DNA from: Rotaria sp. Silwood1 | Taxonomy: Eukaryota; Rotifera; Eurotatoria; Philodinida; Philodinidae | Reading direction: 5' to 3' | Assembly: GCA_905250075.1 (NCBI GenBank) | Contig: CAJNOP010000028.1 | Location: forward strand, 124,001-188,000 | DNA length: 64,000 bases | Shown: positions 36,901 to 49,010 of the stretch, in pieces | Layout: every line of letters begins with the position of its first letter | Position numbering within the stretch: position 1 is the first letter of the stretch | Position numbers and translations under genes: made by a program | Notes under the pieces: generated by a model | Told to the model about the DNA's origin: nothing | Database searches by the model: none | The model's input: only the letters and a program-made list of their open reading frames with translations

Positions 36901-37569
36901 TAATTTAGATTCATATCTTAACATTGTCGCTGTTAATAAAATACCAATTCATCTGTCTTGTTTTTTCCTCAAAGAAGCTTTTGCTTAAATAAGCGGCTTC
37001 TTTTCTCATTACTTGGTTTTGCATTTGGATTATTATCGTTTCATTAGCTCTTATTACTCAACATGCTAGTTTATACTCAAAACAAAATCAACTTATGGAA
37101 ATATAATAGGTGCACTTATATATGTTAACAACAAATAAAATTTTTTTTTATCATAAATTACGCAGAATTAATTTGGTGGTTTGACGTCAAAGATTGATCA
37201 ATAATGTGGGAGAATTCTTTACGGAAAAACAATTTTGCTTTTCAATTTTTTTGCTTTGTTTTGTTTGATATTTACGTTTACATAACTAAGTGACGTTAGT
37301 CAAGCTAATATTATGCACGAGTTGTCATAATATACCGAACGTATGACTTTCTCAAAAGGTAAACATTGAATAATGAAAATACCTGAGAAAGAACATATTG
37401 ATAAAAATAACCTATGAACAGGAATATATTTAGCTAATTTTACCAGTTGTTCTTTTTTTTTCCATCTGTGATTATAAAATAGATATGACTTCAAAAAAGG
37501 TACTGACATTTCTTTTATTTTAGATTATAGTTTTTTTTTTCCAATTAATATTCTTAAAAAAAGATCAAG
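33919..37569. other. gene-poor spacer
   Basis: About 3.65 kb without a credible gene. Near 35333-35352 a GACGAGGCGTCTC palindrome recurs that is also found in the WDR19 intron 15 foldback. A minus-strand frame at 34871-35095 contains a hydrophobic stretch but no splice context or family resemblance. Otherwise AT-rich filler. Confidence 0.5.
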
Positions 37570-38657
37570 ATGAATTTCTTTACCACTATCGCATCATGTC
37601 TTGTTATGTTAACAATCACGTATTCAATTCATAGTCACCCATTACATATTTCTTCGAAGTAAATTTCTTTTAATTGGTGTTATTTGTATTTATTCTTTCA
37701 TATCTATTTTTAGTCATCATAATCTAGCTTCTACTCAAATTGATATGCTCTGCTCGTATATCTCACAGTAAGTTTAATATTGAATATAATTGTTTTCATT
37801 TGAAATATATCATTTAGCTTACAAAAATATTCAACGGATTCTAAAACAATAAAACCTGAAACACAGTAAATTTTCTGTTATGTTTTTCTTTTTGTTTTCA
37901 ATTTAAAATTTTTTTTTTGTTTTATTTTAAATAACAAGGAGTAAACGTTTTGTTATGCCATTTCCTGATATGAACAGATTTTTATCCACAAGTCATAAGC
38001 TTCATCATCATGATTCGAATTCAAAGACTGGAACTAAGTCACATAATAAAAAACATGATTTTCATGCTTATTTATGCAGGTACAAACTTCTTAAACTAAA
38101 CTATTTAATTTTTAAAATGATTATTTTATTTCAAAGTATTTCAAAAGATTCAGAAGAAATGTCAAATTTTCTAAGTATTTTTATTGAAGAACATGGTCAA
38201 CCGCCTGCTTTTAATATATTTGAATCATGTGAACAAGTTGCTAAACGGTTAGTTTTATGAAATTTTATTTTTCTGAAATAAAAAATCTTATTTATTTTTT
38301 TAGTGATCAATTAAATTGGAATAATAACAACAAAGACAATGAGTTACCATCAGTTGTTCGATTCAATGAATTATCGTATGTAAAATTTTTGAAAATATTT
38401 TTACCTAATTTGTTTTTCTTTTGTTTTTTAAGAGAATTCTGTTCTAATCGATCACAAACTCAATTTGTTAAACGGTGGAGACATACAGTAGAAGGACCAA
38501 TATCAATTGATTTTATTCATCAAATGCTTGAATCTCGTAAAGTTAAATCTTATCCATATCCACCTGAAATGGATCCTTATATTGTGTGAGTTAATAAATC
38601 ATTTGATATTTTTAAATAAAAACTTTTTCATTTTTTTTTTTCTTTAGCGGTAGATAA
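37570..38657 (+). CDS. secreted precursor protein, unknown; dibasic sites and terminal Gly-Arg
   Basis: Eight exons: 37570-37658, 37714-37767, 37818-37865, 37939-38079, 38137-38247, 38304-38375, 38433-38585, 38648-38657; 225 aa. Residues 1-22 (MNFFTTIASCLVMLTITYSI and on) form a signal peptide. The rest is hydrophilic, rich in His, Ser and Asn around residues 75-105, with single cysteines scattered (MLCSY, YLCSI, ESCEQ, EFCSN). Lys-Arg pairs occur as SKR-FVMPFP, AKR-DQLNW and VKR-WRHTV, and the protein ends PPEMDPYIVGR, where a terminal Gly-Arg could become an amide. This suggests a prohormone, but conserved cysteines and a long folded-looking C-terminal part also fit an ordinary secreted protein. 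All seven introns are phase 2. I recognise no family. Confidence 0.78.
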
Positions 38658-40091
38658 ATAATCAAGGTACAAAAGAAAAGAAATAGACCATATGAACAAT
38701 ATTCGATATTTAATTTTGACTTTGTTTTTTCGTCTTTTAGAAGTAAAAAGAAAACAGATCGCAACAAACAGACAGCATGTATGCGATCAGATAACTAATA
38801 AAAAAAATTGCAGAGTGGTATCTGTAATTCTATTATCTTTCTTTCTTTTTTAATCTCTACTCTTGCTGCTGTTATGTAATCTTGTTTACTTTCATCATGT
38901 ACAATTTAATAATAAATCAAATATAATCAAGAGTGAACAAATATACAGAAAAATACATTGAGAGAAATCTTAGTTAAAGATATTTTGATAAATTTCTTTA
39001 TTAAGAACGATAAAAAAAGATTATATTTACTATTTTCATAGAAGTATGCCAGTAATATTAATAAATATATTCATATGTTGATGCTCTAAACAAAAATAGC
39101 ATATTATCATTCGAGGATAAAATGAAATTAGATGTTGGCAACATTATGCATGATAAACCCTTGAAAAGGAAATTATTTATGTTAAATTAAAGAATATTCT
39201 AATACATCAAGATTACGAAACATCAAGCATAATTGACAAAAAAATTAATTGTCAAAGATTAGGCAAAGTTCAAGGAATATGGAAATAGCTAAAAATTAAA
39301 GTTTTACTTATTGCAGATAGTTGAATATTTTTTTTTCTTATTTGAAACATTAGAAAAACCTGTCACATTCACTCCAATGCCAGTAATTTTATTATATAAA
39401 ATATCTTATTTATATCTTCGTATTTGTTTTTTTCTTTCTCCCATAAATCTAATGGTGAATTGAAGACCAACCATTACATTCTGAAATATTTCATTAGAGA
39501 AACTGAAGCATAAAATGACACAAAAAAATTCAGTGCCGGAGTTTATTATATTGTTAATCTCCGTGACAACCATCAGATATATTTCCTGTAAAAAATTAAA
39601 TACAAATATCGACATCAATAATCAACAAGAATATTGTTCAAATAAAGATGATGCTCATTCAATATGTGAAAATCAGGTTTGTATATGAATTATTGCCATC
39701 TATTGTTGAACAAATTAATGGAGAAAAAGAGAGATTGGATTTGTTTAACCTCGACAATGATGCACACGTCACCGCGTGTGTATTTTGGTTAGTGAGCGAG
39801 CCAGCTGAGCAGATATTTTATTTTTTTTTCTTTCTCACTTATTTCTTGCATTACACTATTGGCTTTTTTTTTCTTTCTTTAAGAGCAAGGGGTTTATATA
39901 TATTTCTACTGCTCGTTCTTTTCTTTCGTTATTTTATAATTTTACTTTTGCCTCTATATGGAAGACATATATGCAAATGAAACGACATGACCTGAAGCAT
40001 TCGTGTATACAGATAGTTTTTATATTAATTTTGATTTTATATCTTTTAGATTTTCGATCAATCATCATCATCTAAACTTAGTACCTTAAAT
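38658..40091. other. spacer with likely NDPK promoter and 5' UTR exon
   Basis: Mostly AT-rich. Around 39761-39811 the sequence turns locally GC-rich (CACACGTCACCGCGTGTG, then GAGCGAGCCAGCTGAG), a probable promoter patch for NDPK. A splice acceptor (TATCTTTTAG at about 40050) shortly before the NDPK ATG suggests a non-coding first exon in this region. Confidence 0.5.
39761..39811 (+). promoter_or_regulatory. GC-rich palindromic patch, putative NDPK promoter
   Basis: CACACG and CGTGTG flank TCACCG in a short palindrome, followed by a CG-containing stretch, in an otherwise AT-rich spacer and about 300 bp before the NDPK start. Regulatory role inferred from composition and position. Confidence 0.35.
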
Positions 40092-40797
40092 ATGGCTGGT
40101 GCTTCTGAACGTACTTTTATTATGGTTAAACCAGATGGTGTCCAACGTGGACTTGTTGGTGACATAATTCGACGATTTGAACAACGTGGATACAAACTTG
40201 TTGCACTTAAAATGATTCAAGTGAGATTAAAAAAATTTTATTTTATATTTTGAACGAAATTATTTTTTATTTTTCGTATTACAGGCACCCAAAGCTTTGC
40301 TTGAAAGCCATTATGAAGAACACAAAGGTAAGAAAAAAACAAGATGTTAATTTTTCTGTAGTTAGAATTTTTTTTATTTTTTAGGCAAGAAATTTTATGA
40401 ACCACTTTTAACCTACATCGGCAGTGGACCCGTCGTTGCTATGGTATTTCGTATTGTGTTGTACTTAATATTTAAGATCATATTTTTTGTCTATTTTTTA
40501 GGTTTGGGAAGGTTTAAATGTTATATCAGTTGGTCGTAAAATGCTTGGTGCTACTGATCCAGCTAAATCTGAACCCGGTACAATTCGTGGTGATTATGCA
40601 ATTGTTACAGGACGGTAAGATATAATGTTTATATTAAAAAAATTAATATTAATTGTTTTTTGTTCGTTTTAAATTTTAGTAATATTGTTCATGGTAGTGA
40701 CTCGGAAAATGCAGCTAAACGTGAAATTGATTTATGGTTCCGAAAAGATGAAGTCTCCAATTGGGTACATACAGCCGAACGCTGGATCTATGAGTAA
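40092..40797 (+). CDS. NME: nucleoside diphosphate kinase (NME1/NME2 type)
   Basis: Five exons: 40092-40220, 40285-40327, 40385-40443, 40502-40614, 40680-40797; 153 aa, the usual length for group I NDPK. Starts [20 protein letters not shown], with the family's KPDGVQR motif, followed by [18 protein letters not shown], the segment [20 protein letters not shown], and the signature NIVHGSDS whose His119 is the phosphorylated catalytic residue. It ends WIYE. Enzyme: transfers gamma-phosphate between nucleoside triphosphates and diphosphates, cytosolic hexamer. All active-site residues I can check are present. Upstream acceptor sites suggest a spliced 5' UTR. AATAAA overlaps the stop codon region (40797-40802). 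Confidence 0.97.
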
Positions 40798-41112
40798 ATA
40801 AAGTGAACTTCAAGTGGGACAGACAAGAACGATTTAGACTATTCTCAAACTTCCTAATAGCTTTATTGTGAATTTCTTTTATCGATTTCACCGTTTGTGT
40901 TTGTGTTTGTGTTTGTGTTCTTTTCATTGTCTGTACTCCAAGAATTAAAAAAAGAAATCAAATATATTTCATTGAAATTAAAATCTTTTTTTATTGTAAA
41001 AAAAGTTTTCTTCCATTGCAGTGATTCATAGTTAACAATGACAAAAAAAACAGAGATTTCTGATTATCTAACTTTATATTTAAAAAACTAGTTTATAGCT
41101 TATTGATCTAAA
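40798..41112. other. convergent 3' spacer (NDPK / GH125)
   Basis: About 315 bp between two gene ends facing each other. Contains the TTTGTG repeat and T/A-rich tracts; no genes. Confidence 0.6.
40893..40919. repeat. TTTGTG hexanucleotide microsatellite
   Basis: Four and a half tandem copies of TTTGTG in the 3' region of NDPK. Read on the other strand it gives a spurious QTQTQT frame. Confidence 0.9.
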
Positions 41113-44100
41113 TTAAGTTGATCGTCGATGCTGTAGCCAATCTTCCAATTGTTCTAAATGAGTTAAGATCAATTCAGCGAAAAGAGAATTAACCCAAGCA
41201 AACCTACAATTATTAAAAACCAAAATAAATAAAGAAATTTTTTTATGTTAATTTATTTTACCATTTGCGAGTAAATTGTGATGGACCATCAACATTAAAG
41301 CTTTCATGCATAGCAAATGTATCAGCATGACTTGCTTCTAATCTTTGCCATACAGAATCTAAATCTTTAATTGTATTATTGGCAATATTATTTGTTAATC
41401 CTTCCATAATAATAGCCATTGGCCAAACATAATTTTTTTGTGTATGTTGACTTCCTATACCCCATGCAAATTTACCTTGAAAAAAGAAAGGATTATCTAC
41501 TGATAAAACAAATTGACGTGTTGATTGAATTAATTGATTTGCTGGATCATGAGGTGTTTTAAAACCAAGATAAGATGCAGAAAGTAATGATGGTACATTA
41601 GCATCATCAATAAGTAAATGTTGAGAAAAACCATTAGTTTCAAATGCATAAATTTTTCCATACTTTTCATGATTCACTACACCATATTTATTTATACCAG
41701 AAAGAATATCTTCATGTAATTGAGAAATCTAAATGATAAAAATAGAAAAAAAAATTAGTAATTTATTTAATCTATTATTAGATCGTAATCAAATTGTTTT
41801 ATAATATAAATGACAATTAGAAGTAATCAAATGATATTATTAATGAAGTCTATTTAAAATAGAATCCTATGGAACAGTCACGAATCTCAAAAACTCTTGT
41901 TTGTTTTGTCTCGCGAGATGATTATAATCGAGATAATTCTAATTATGAAGAAATGAATGAGACAAATAATATTCGGGACAATATAGAAAAACCGACATCT
42001 AGATTATTTTTAATCTTTATATTAAAAACTTTCGTACATTTTAGTTCGTATTACATCTGAAATGTCAATGGTGTGTCTTAGATTAAGTCATATATGACCA
42101 TGTATGAAAAACTCTCAGCTGTTACGTATCGTTTTTCACTTTTTTACAACTGTGAACAGAATCGAGTTTTTGAAAAACGAATTTTAGATGTCCACTCATG
42201 ATATTCTTACAATCTTGGCAAAATTTTTCTCATTTCGAAATGATGATTACGTATGAAAAACGAATAGCTGACTTGAGCCGTAACTAATACGTCGACAAAA
42301 AGAAGAGAAAAAATTGTTGTAGCAACTAAACGAGTGAGAAGCAATAAGTTGGCATACGCACTTTATGCAGTCAGCTGACTTTTAGTTAATGGGACAAACA
42401 CGATTCAGAGTACGAAAAAGTTTGCCCTGCAGAACTTTCGTCTAAAGCATTGACAGCATAAATAGTTCGATTTAATGTTATATATATGCATAGTATTAAA
42501 AATGAAATTTGTTAGAGTTTGTTTTTGGCTTGAGATCAACAAAAAATGTTGACATATGTTTCCAACAATTAAAATCATGTCAGAGATTAGTCTGACTGAT
42601 ATTAACATATTTATGGAAAATGTCAATTAGCAAGACATTAGAAGATTATTCCTATTAATTGTCTTACTTAGTACTATTTAAACCAGATCAGCGCAAAATT
42701 TTTAAAAATATAGTTTTTATAATTAATTCATAGAGCAGCGAAATTGAATTTTTCACGATAACTGCAAAGATGAATATGATACTGTGATTCTTCAAACTAG
42801 TTTTATTTTATTCCATATTTTTACCGAATTGTAGATCATACTGTTGATGCTAGAGTTGAAAAGACAATGTTTATCGATTAAGTTGTCTGGTATGGGTTGT
42901 GTTTACTTTCTTAAGAAATAATTAGAATATAAGAAGAAGAACTAGTCTGATAGAAACTATTATAAGCGGCACACAGAAAACTTTTTCGAAGAAGTGAACA
43001 ATTTTTTAATTCAAGTCTTACATTAATCAATTTAGTTTTTTTTTCGAAATATTTTTTTTTCGATACAAATTCATTTACAATAATATCTAAATCAATTTCA
43101 AAATAATGTTCAACATAAACTAAAGATAAATTAAATAGTTTCTTTTCACCTGTTGAAGTGTAAGTATGAATGAATGCAGAGATGATTAACACTTTTACCT
43201 AGACATTCAAGATGATGGTACTAATGTTACATCAGCAGTTTCACTTAATATAATTGTTTTATTTCTATTCACCATCGCTGTACTGTTACATTTATTACAT
43301 TTTCTTGTAAAGGGAGTTTCTGGTTTTTTTTTTGTGAACTAATAAGAAACTTTTTTTTCCGACTCGTAATTAATAAATAAGAAGCTAATCACAACGGTGT
43401 AAAGGATCTAAAAGAAAAGAAAATCGACAAAGTTGATAGGCTTTCTTCTTTCTATATTGGATTAAAACAAAAAGAAAAGAAAAGAAAAGAATATTCTCCT
43501 AATTTTATTTTTAGAGAAAGCAGTTGCACTTTCGGGTTCACTGACGTGTCGCATATTCAAATTGTAATAGATAAGATGATTTAAATAATTAATCTATAGA
43601 CCTCATCTCTATTGGTTTCTTTTCTGTTAAACATTAATAAAACTTGCTAATGTTAAATATTCATACTTGTTTTAAAAGTTGAATTTGTTCAGGAAATATT
43701 TTTTTGATCATTTCAGTTAATTGTTCTAAAGCAACACAAGCCATCATATTACTTGGTATAAGATATCCATAATTTGTTTGATCATCACTTGGTCGAAAAG
43801 CGCTCCAAGTCATACCAGTATAAGCAACTGGTGAACCTTGATAATTATTACCTAATTCTGTATAACGATATGGTGAAATTTGTGAATGATGTTGTTCAAT
43901 AATCATTATTTGAATTATAATTGTAATAGCAGTTAACCATTGCTGATTAAATACATTTGTTCGTTGACTTTGTTTCCACCATGTATAACTTAAACGTATA
44001 TGATAACATAAACTATCTAATTCATAATTATGCATAGCAACACGAAGATTACGACCTTTTTGAGTATGTATGGGTTCAAGAGAATCATCGGCCGGAGGAT

Positions 44101-44918
44101 TTGGACGAAGAGTTAAACGAAATGAACTTCCATATGGATCAGCAAAAATAAATTGAATTTGACGACGAATAAGACCTTCAACAATACGCTGAATATCTGA
44201 ATCATTCCATAATGTTAAATATTGATGAACTTGAGCACTAGATTAAAATTTTGAAAAATATTTATTACATTAAAAAATTTTCTTTCGTTTCTTTTTTTTC
44301 TTACCTACTGTCACGTAACCACATAAGATCAATATCACCAGTTATTATAAATGTTGTATTATCATCAAGTATTGTTGTGGTTGTTGCAAGTGTATCTGCA
44401 TAACAATTTTTAAATAATTGACACCAAATTTTTCCACCGGTTTCATGAGCTTGTGTTAATCGTTTACAAACACGACTGATTTCATTTTTAACAGATTTCG
44501 GTAAATCTGTAACTTTATATAAAAGTTTTGGAATAGATTGATTTAAAAGTAAAGTAGGTTGATAAGGTACAGATGGATATTGTTCTGTAGGTATCCAAAT
44601 CCATGGTTGATCATTAGGAGACATGACACTAGCTAACAAATTTTTCAGTTTTTCAAGTGCCCTTGTAGATCTTTCAATAGTACTGAGGGTATCATTTTTA
44701 GAATCTTCAGATGTTGAACTAATTACTATCTGTTGTGATTTGGATAATATTGAAGATTGAAAAAAATCAGTAATAGGAAGTATATTAAATATAAAAGTTA
44801 TTACAATCAGTACACATAAAAATTGAACAATTTGATATAGTTTTCGTCTTCGGATTGGTTTGGGTAAACAACGATAACAACGAATATAATATTCACGACA
44901 ACGTCCATAGGAAAACAT
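41113..44918 (-). CDS. GH125 exo-alpha-1,6-mannosidase with N-terminal anchor
   Basis: Four exons: 44918-44305, 44237-43667, 41728-41262, 41203-41113; 580 aa. Residues about 30-50 (IVQFLCVLIVITFIFNIL) form a single membrane segment after a basic start (PKPIRRRK), so a type II Golgi/ER protein with a lumenal catalytic domain is likely. GH125 signatures are strong: GDIDLMWLRDSSAQVHQYL, GMTWSAFRPSDD, YGYLIPSNMMACVALEQL, then KFAWGIGSQHT, YVWPMAIIMEGLT, HESFNVDGPSQFTRKWFAW. Family knowledge: GH125 enzymes are metal-independent exo-alpha-1,6-mannosidases using inverting acid/base residues, known mainly from bacteria and fungi. Presence in an animal suggests horizontal transfer, with the anchor and three introns gained or inherited later. 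Intron 2 is 1.94 kb, far longer than the others. The frame is open above ATG 44918 but lacks an upstream ATG. Confidence 0.92.
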
Positions 44919-45354
44919 TTTGTTTAATAGTAGTAAATAAAAATTATTTGGAAGAAGAAAAAGCAAACAATTTTCCAGAAAATAAGGAATAAGAAATGTT
45001 AAAAAAAACTAATTAAGCTTTTCCTATATTCAGTAAAACCACGTGCAATATCGACATATTACTTGAATAAAAGAAAACGATCATTCTCAACTGCATTTCT
45101 CATAAATTTGTCAGATATTAGATAAATTTTTCTTCAAATAATAGGTAAATCATTGCTGTAGAAAGGTGAAATATCGTAGCATTATACACATTCAACTCTA
45201 TTAATGAAAGACTTGTACCTACGAAAATATTCTTATTTTCAATAATTCATATGAACACAAAATATTACTCTAATGACCACAATTGTGTGAAAAATAATTC
45301 AATATTGAGTTATGACTATTTGTAATTAAGTTCTAAAAAGAAAAAAGAACTGAA
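44919..45354. other. spacer upstream of GH125
   Basis: AT-rich, no genes seen; holds the presumed GH125 promoter next to 44918 and the outer boundary of the large inverted repeat. Confidence 0.5.
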
Positions 45355-46193
45355 CGTATATGTAATGCTTATATAAATAGTGGTTATCAAGGTTATTCAC
45401 TCCCTTCTAATACAACACATTCGTTTTTCGTTTATTTAAAAATTTTAAAGGTTACGAAGGTCTAGCTTTGAATATTTTATAGTTCATGATGTCTAGTCTA
45501 GTCTCTATGTAATTATGATCACTCTCTAATTGGTTTTGTGTCTGATCCTTTTTGAAAAATAGTAAAACGAAAACATTTTGTAACGATTGAAACTTAGTCA
45601 CTTAAATTAAAAGAAAATTTTTTCATCAGTTTATCGATAATATTAGAAGGCAATTTTACTTTGTCAATTCTTACTACAAGCATAAAACGCACATTTCAAC
45701 TGAAATAATGGAAAAAAGTTCATAAAAAATGCACTTCACAAATAAGACTCAACGGTGTGAGGAAATGAAGTTTTTTTTTCTTTAATTTGAGTCATTTTCT
45801 TTTTTGCAACTTTTGTAAGAAATATGCAGAACATAAGAAAACCTATAGTTCTGATTGTCACTAGAGTAGATATCAGTTTTTAGAAAACTGATAATAATCA
45901 AATGATCTCTTTTGCATATAAACTAATTTTATCAAACAACAGATCTAACGAAAGAAACTTGAGAACTATGGTTTAAACAAAGTTTATCATCGAATAGAGT
46001 ATATTCAATAGTATCACTCAGTATCAGAGAGACAAATTGAGAAAAAAGAGTGATTTATATTTAACAGATCGATTATAATTCACGTACTTATGTTAGAAAG
46101 GTAAAATAGATTTCATATCGTTTCTTTTTAAGCGCCTGGAGCGCAACTACGCCGTAAATGCGATCGCACTGTGACCTGTAATTGCGAAAATTT

Positions 46194-46284
46194 GCGACAC
46201 AGCTACACGTAGTAACGAAAAAAAAAAAATCTTAATTACATGCAACTGCAATTTTTTCATCGTAACTATGTGTAACTTCGTCGC
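46194..46284. repeat. 24-bp stem hairpin
   Basis: GCGACACAGCTACACGTAGT (left) pairs with the reverse complement of the right stem, GCGACGAAGTTACACATAGT, around a 43-nt A/T-rich loop. Just to the left are GCGCCTGGAGCGC and TGCGATCGCA palindromes, making this the most GC-rich spot of the large inverted repeat. Confidence 0.75.
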
Positions 46285-47919
46285 TGTTCGATGCCAATCG
46301 AAAGCATGGAATAATACACAAACAAATGTGCCGAAAATCAAATAAATCCGAGTCGAAGAAAAGGAATAAGGGCTGATATTTTTTTAAAACTTTTAATCGG
46401 TTTTAAATTAAAAAAAATCACTTACTCAAAAAAAGGGCTAGGTTTCAATGCTTTGTGCCTTAGTTTGAAATATTTTTTTATAACCAACTAACGCATATAG
46501 ACAGAACTTGGTTCTTAGAAAAAAGACGATTCGTAAGTTAGGTCTATACAATGAAAAATAAATTGTCGCATATGCCGTGCTTTGCGACACAATGTACGAC
46601 ATATTAAAGCGTGATACAAAGTACTCATTGCAACATATTTTGAAAACATGGTTTGAATCCTGTCTTCAATAAATTTATCATTTTTGCTACAGAAGAAAAT
46701 AATTACTATTTTTTTAGTTTCATTCGAATTAGTGATATCTATCCCTAAGATGCAAGGTAGTCTTATTTCAATCATTGATCGATCTGTCGGCATATTCTTG
46801 ATCAATACATAATCGAGAAATCAGCTAGAAAAAAAAAAGACATACGAAAGTATACAAGTGCATTATGTTCGATTGAGTTGGTTGCATGTAGCTGTAAGCG
46901 CAAATCAAACCAATAAATGAATAGTTAGCAAATAGATTGCAACACATTCATAATACGACACATTTTTCGTGGTCGATTCTACAACATTAGAATAATAATT
47001 ATTAAAGAAGGGATATTTTCGATTTGTCTGAAGTTTTCAATTAAATTACTTGTTTTGATTTAAAGTTCACAGAAAATGAAAAAACATCACCGCAACGGAG
47101 TTTCTGAAAAATAAGGTCTCATATGATAAAAATTCCACATTTGGAAGTAGCATATTGAAATAAAACTGTCACTGTGTTAAAATCTCCAAAGGTTTCCTCT
47201 ACATCCAAGCAAAAAAAATTTAGCCGAAAAAATACCAATATAACAGCAAAGAGTTAAAACCCTTCACACAGAATTGAAATCTGTAGCACATCATTCACAT
47301 CATATTACCCACTGTGCTACATGCAAAGTATTTATTTCTTTTTCTTTCTCCAGTGCCATTCTTCATGTCGTCAATTAATGTATTTGATCTAGCAAATATT
47401 CACAAATAATAATATTGTAACATATGGTCGTAAACAAATAATTCATGTTTAAATATGAATAAATTTAGATTTATTATATAAAATGTCTACATCTAAGTCT
47501 CACAAGAGCAAAATAAATTTTAAAAAAAACAGTATGTCCAATAAGATTCCAATTTTTATTTATAAAAAAATTTTTGATCAAATTAAGATTCATTGAAATT
47601 ATTGAATTTGTTGAAAAAAAAAACGTTTAATATCAAAAAATAAGCTTAGATGTGATTACAATCAGTGCAAACATTACCGAAAAAACATACAACATATATA
47701 TTAGTTTGAAAAAAAATGTTGAAGTATCGGTAAATCTAACTTCAGTAGTTTTCTACTTGATCGAAGAGTAACTATCATTTCAATAGTAGATCGAGTAGTT
47801 AAGCTTAGTGTACTGCATGGCCATGTGAAAATTTTTTCTATTGTAAGCTATTTATAAGCGGCTTAGATTAGCTTATGTTTTCGCTTAGAAAGACCTTGTA
47901 AATGCACATTTTAAACCAC

Positions 47920-48303
47920 TTAAAAGTGCTTCAAACATTTTTAGGCGCTTATCAGTGATCAAAACAGTAGTAAAAGCTCTTTCAAGTTGTTTGTGGCAGC
48001 TAGAAACGTCATATTGAAAGTTCTTACCAGTTGCTTAGAACTCCTATATTGAACAGCAGCTGATAAGTGCTTAAATGTAACAAAATTCAGCACTTTTCAG
48101 CCGCTTAAGTCCTATACAATTGAAAAGCACTTTATAATTTCATTATATTTAAGCACATATCAGCTGCTGTCTAATATATGCGTTCTAAGTAGCTAGTAAG
48201 GACTTGTAATTTGACTTCTTCAGCTGCCATGAGCGACTTGAAAGGCGTTTTACTATTGTTTTAATCACTAATAAGTGCTTAAAGATGGTCGAAGTATTTT
48301 GAA
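47920..48303. repeat. nested foldback inside the large inverted repeat
   Basis: Arms of about 155 bp: left GCTTATCAGTGATCAAAACA with right (reverse-complemented) ACTTATTAGTGATTAAAACA; CAGCAGCTGATAAGTGCTTA with CAGCAGCTGATATGTGCTTA. The 70-bp spacer itself contains AGCACTTTTC and GAAAAGCACT, a third nested pairing. The AAGTGCTT word recurs throughout. No coding content. Confidence 0.85.
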
Positions 48304-49010
48304 TTATAATCAACTTGTTAAACATGAATCACTCTTTGTTCTCAATGGAAGTCTCTGACACTGAATGATACTATTGAATATACTCTGTCCAATGCTACGA
48401 TTTATTTTGTTGGACCCATTTTTTTAATTAAATAGGTTCATATACACAAGGGATAATTTGATTCTTATCATGTTCTTATAAAATGAAATTTACTATAATG
48501 ATATATAGAACATAAGTTGTTTTTTACGTTCTGAAAATTCTTTATAAAGGTTACACACGAATGACTGAGTCTTAAAAAAACACTTCTTTTTCTCACACCG
48601 TGAAGTTTTGTCTGTGAAGTGTATTTTTTTTTTTTGTGAACTGTTTTACATAATTTCAACTGAAATGTGCATTTTATGGTTTTATTAATAATTGCAAAAT
48701 CGAAAATTTCTGCTAATATGAACGATAAACTAATGATACAGTTTTCTTTTAATTTGAGTAAATAATTTTCAATCGTTGCAAAATGTTTTCGTTTTATTAT
48801 TTTCCAAAAAAAGATCAAACACAAAACCATATTAAAGGTTGATCATACTTACAGATAGATTAGACATCATCAACTGTGAGATAATCGAATCGAAACCTTC
48901 ATAACAATTAAAATTTTGGAGTAAGTAAAAAACTATAATGTTGTATTAGAGACAAGTGAACAGCTTTGACAACCATTGATATATTTCATCATTTGCATAG
49001 AGAGAATAAT

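Larger units (their letters stand above)
45355..49010. mobile_element. 3.6-kb structure with about 730-bp inverted arms
   Basis: The left arm (about 45355-46090) and right arm (about 48300-49010) are reverse complements over their whole length with perhaps 75-80% identity by eye. Anchors: TTTTGTGTCTGATC with TTTTGTGTTTGATC, ACGAAAACATTTTG on both, GCACATTTCAACTGAAAT with GCACATTTCAGTTGAAAT, and AGAGTATATTCAATAGTATC on both. The 2.2-kb middle has no long frame; it carries a hairpin (46194-46284) and a second foldback (47920-48303). Possibilities: a non-autonomous long-TIR transposon, or two copies of one repeat inserted head to head. Target duplications were not resolved because the outer boundaries fade gradually. 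Confidence 0.75.

Noticed and set aside
40893..40919. QTQTQT peptide frame on the minus strand
   Set aside because: Translation of a TTTGTG microsatellite.
43046..43170. Coding-like stretch (EKKLFNLSLVYVEHYFEIDL) within GH125 intron 2
   Set aside because: GH125 continues without a gap from the exon ending at 43667 to the one starting at 41728, so this is not part of it; isolated and without family resemblance. It could be a gene fragment, but support is weak.
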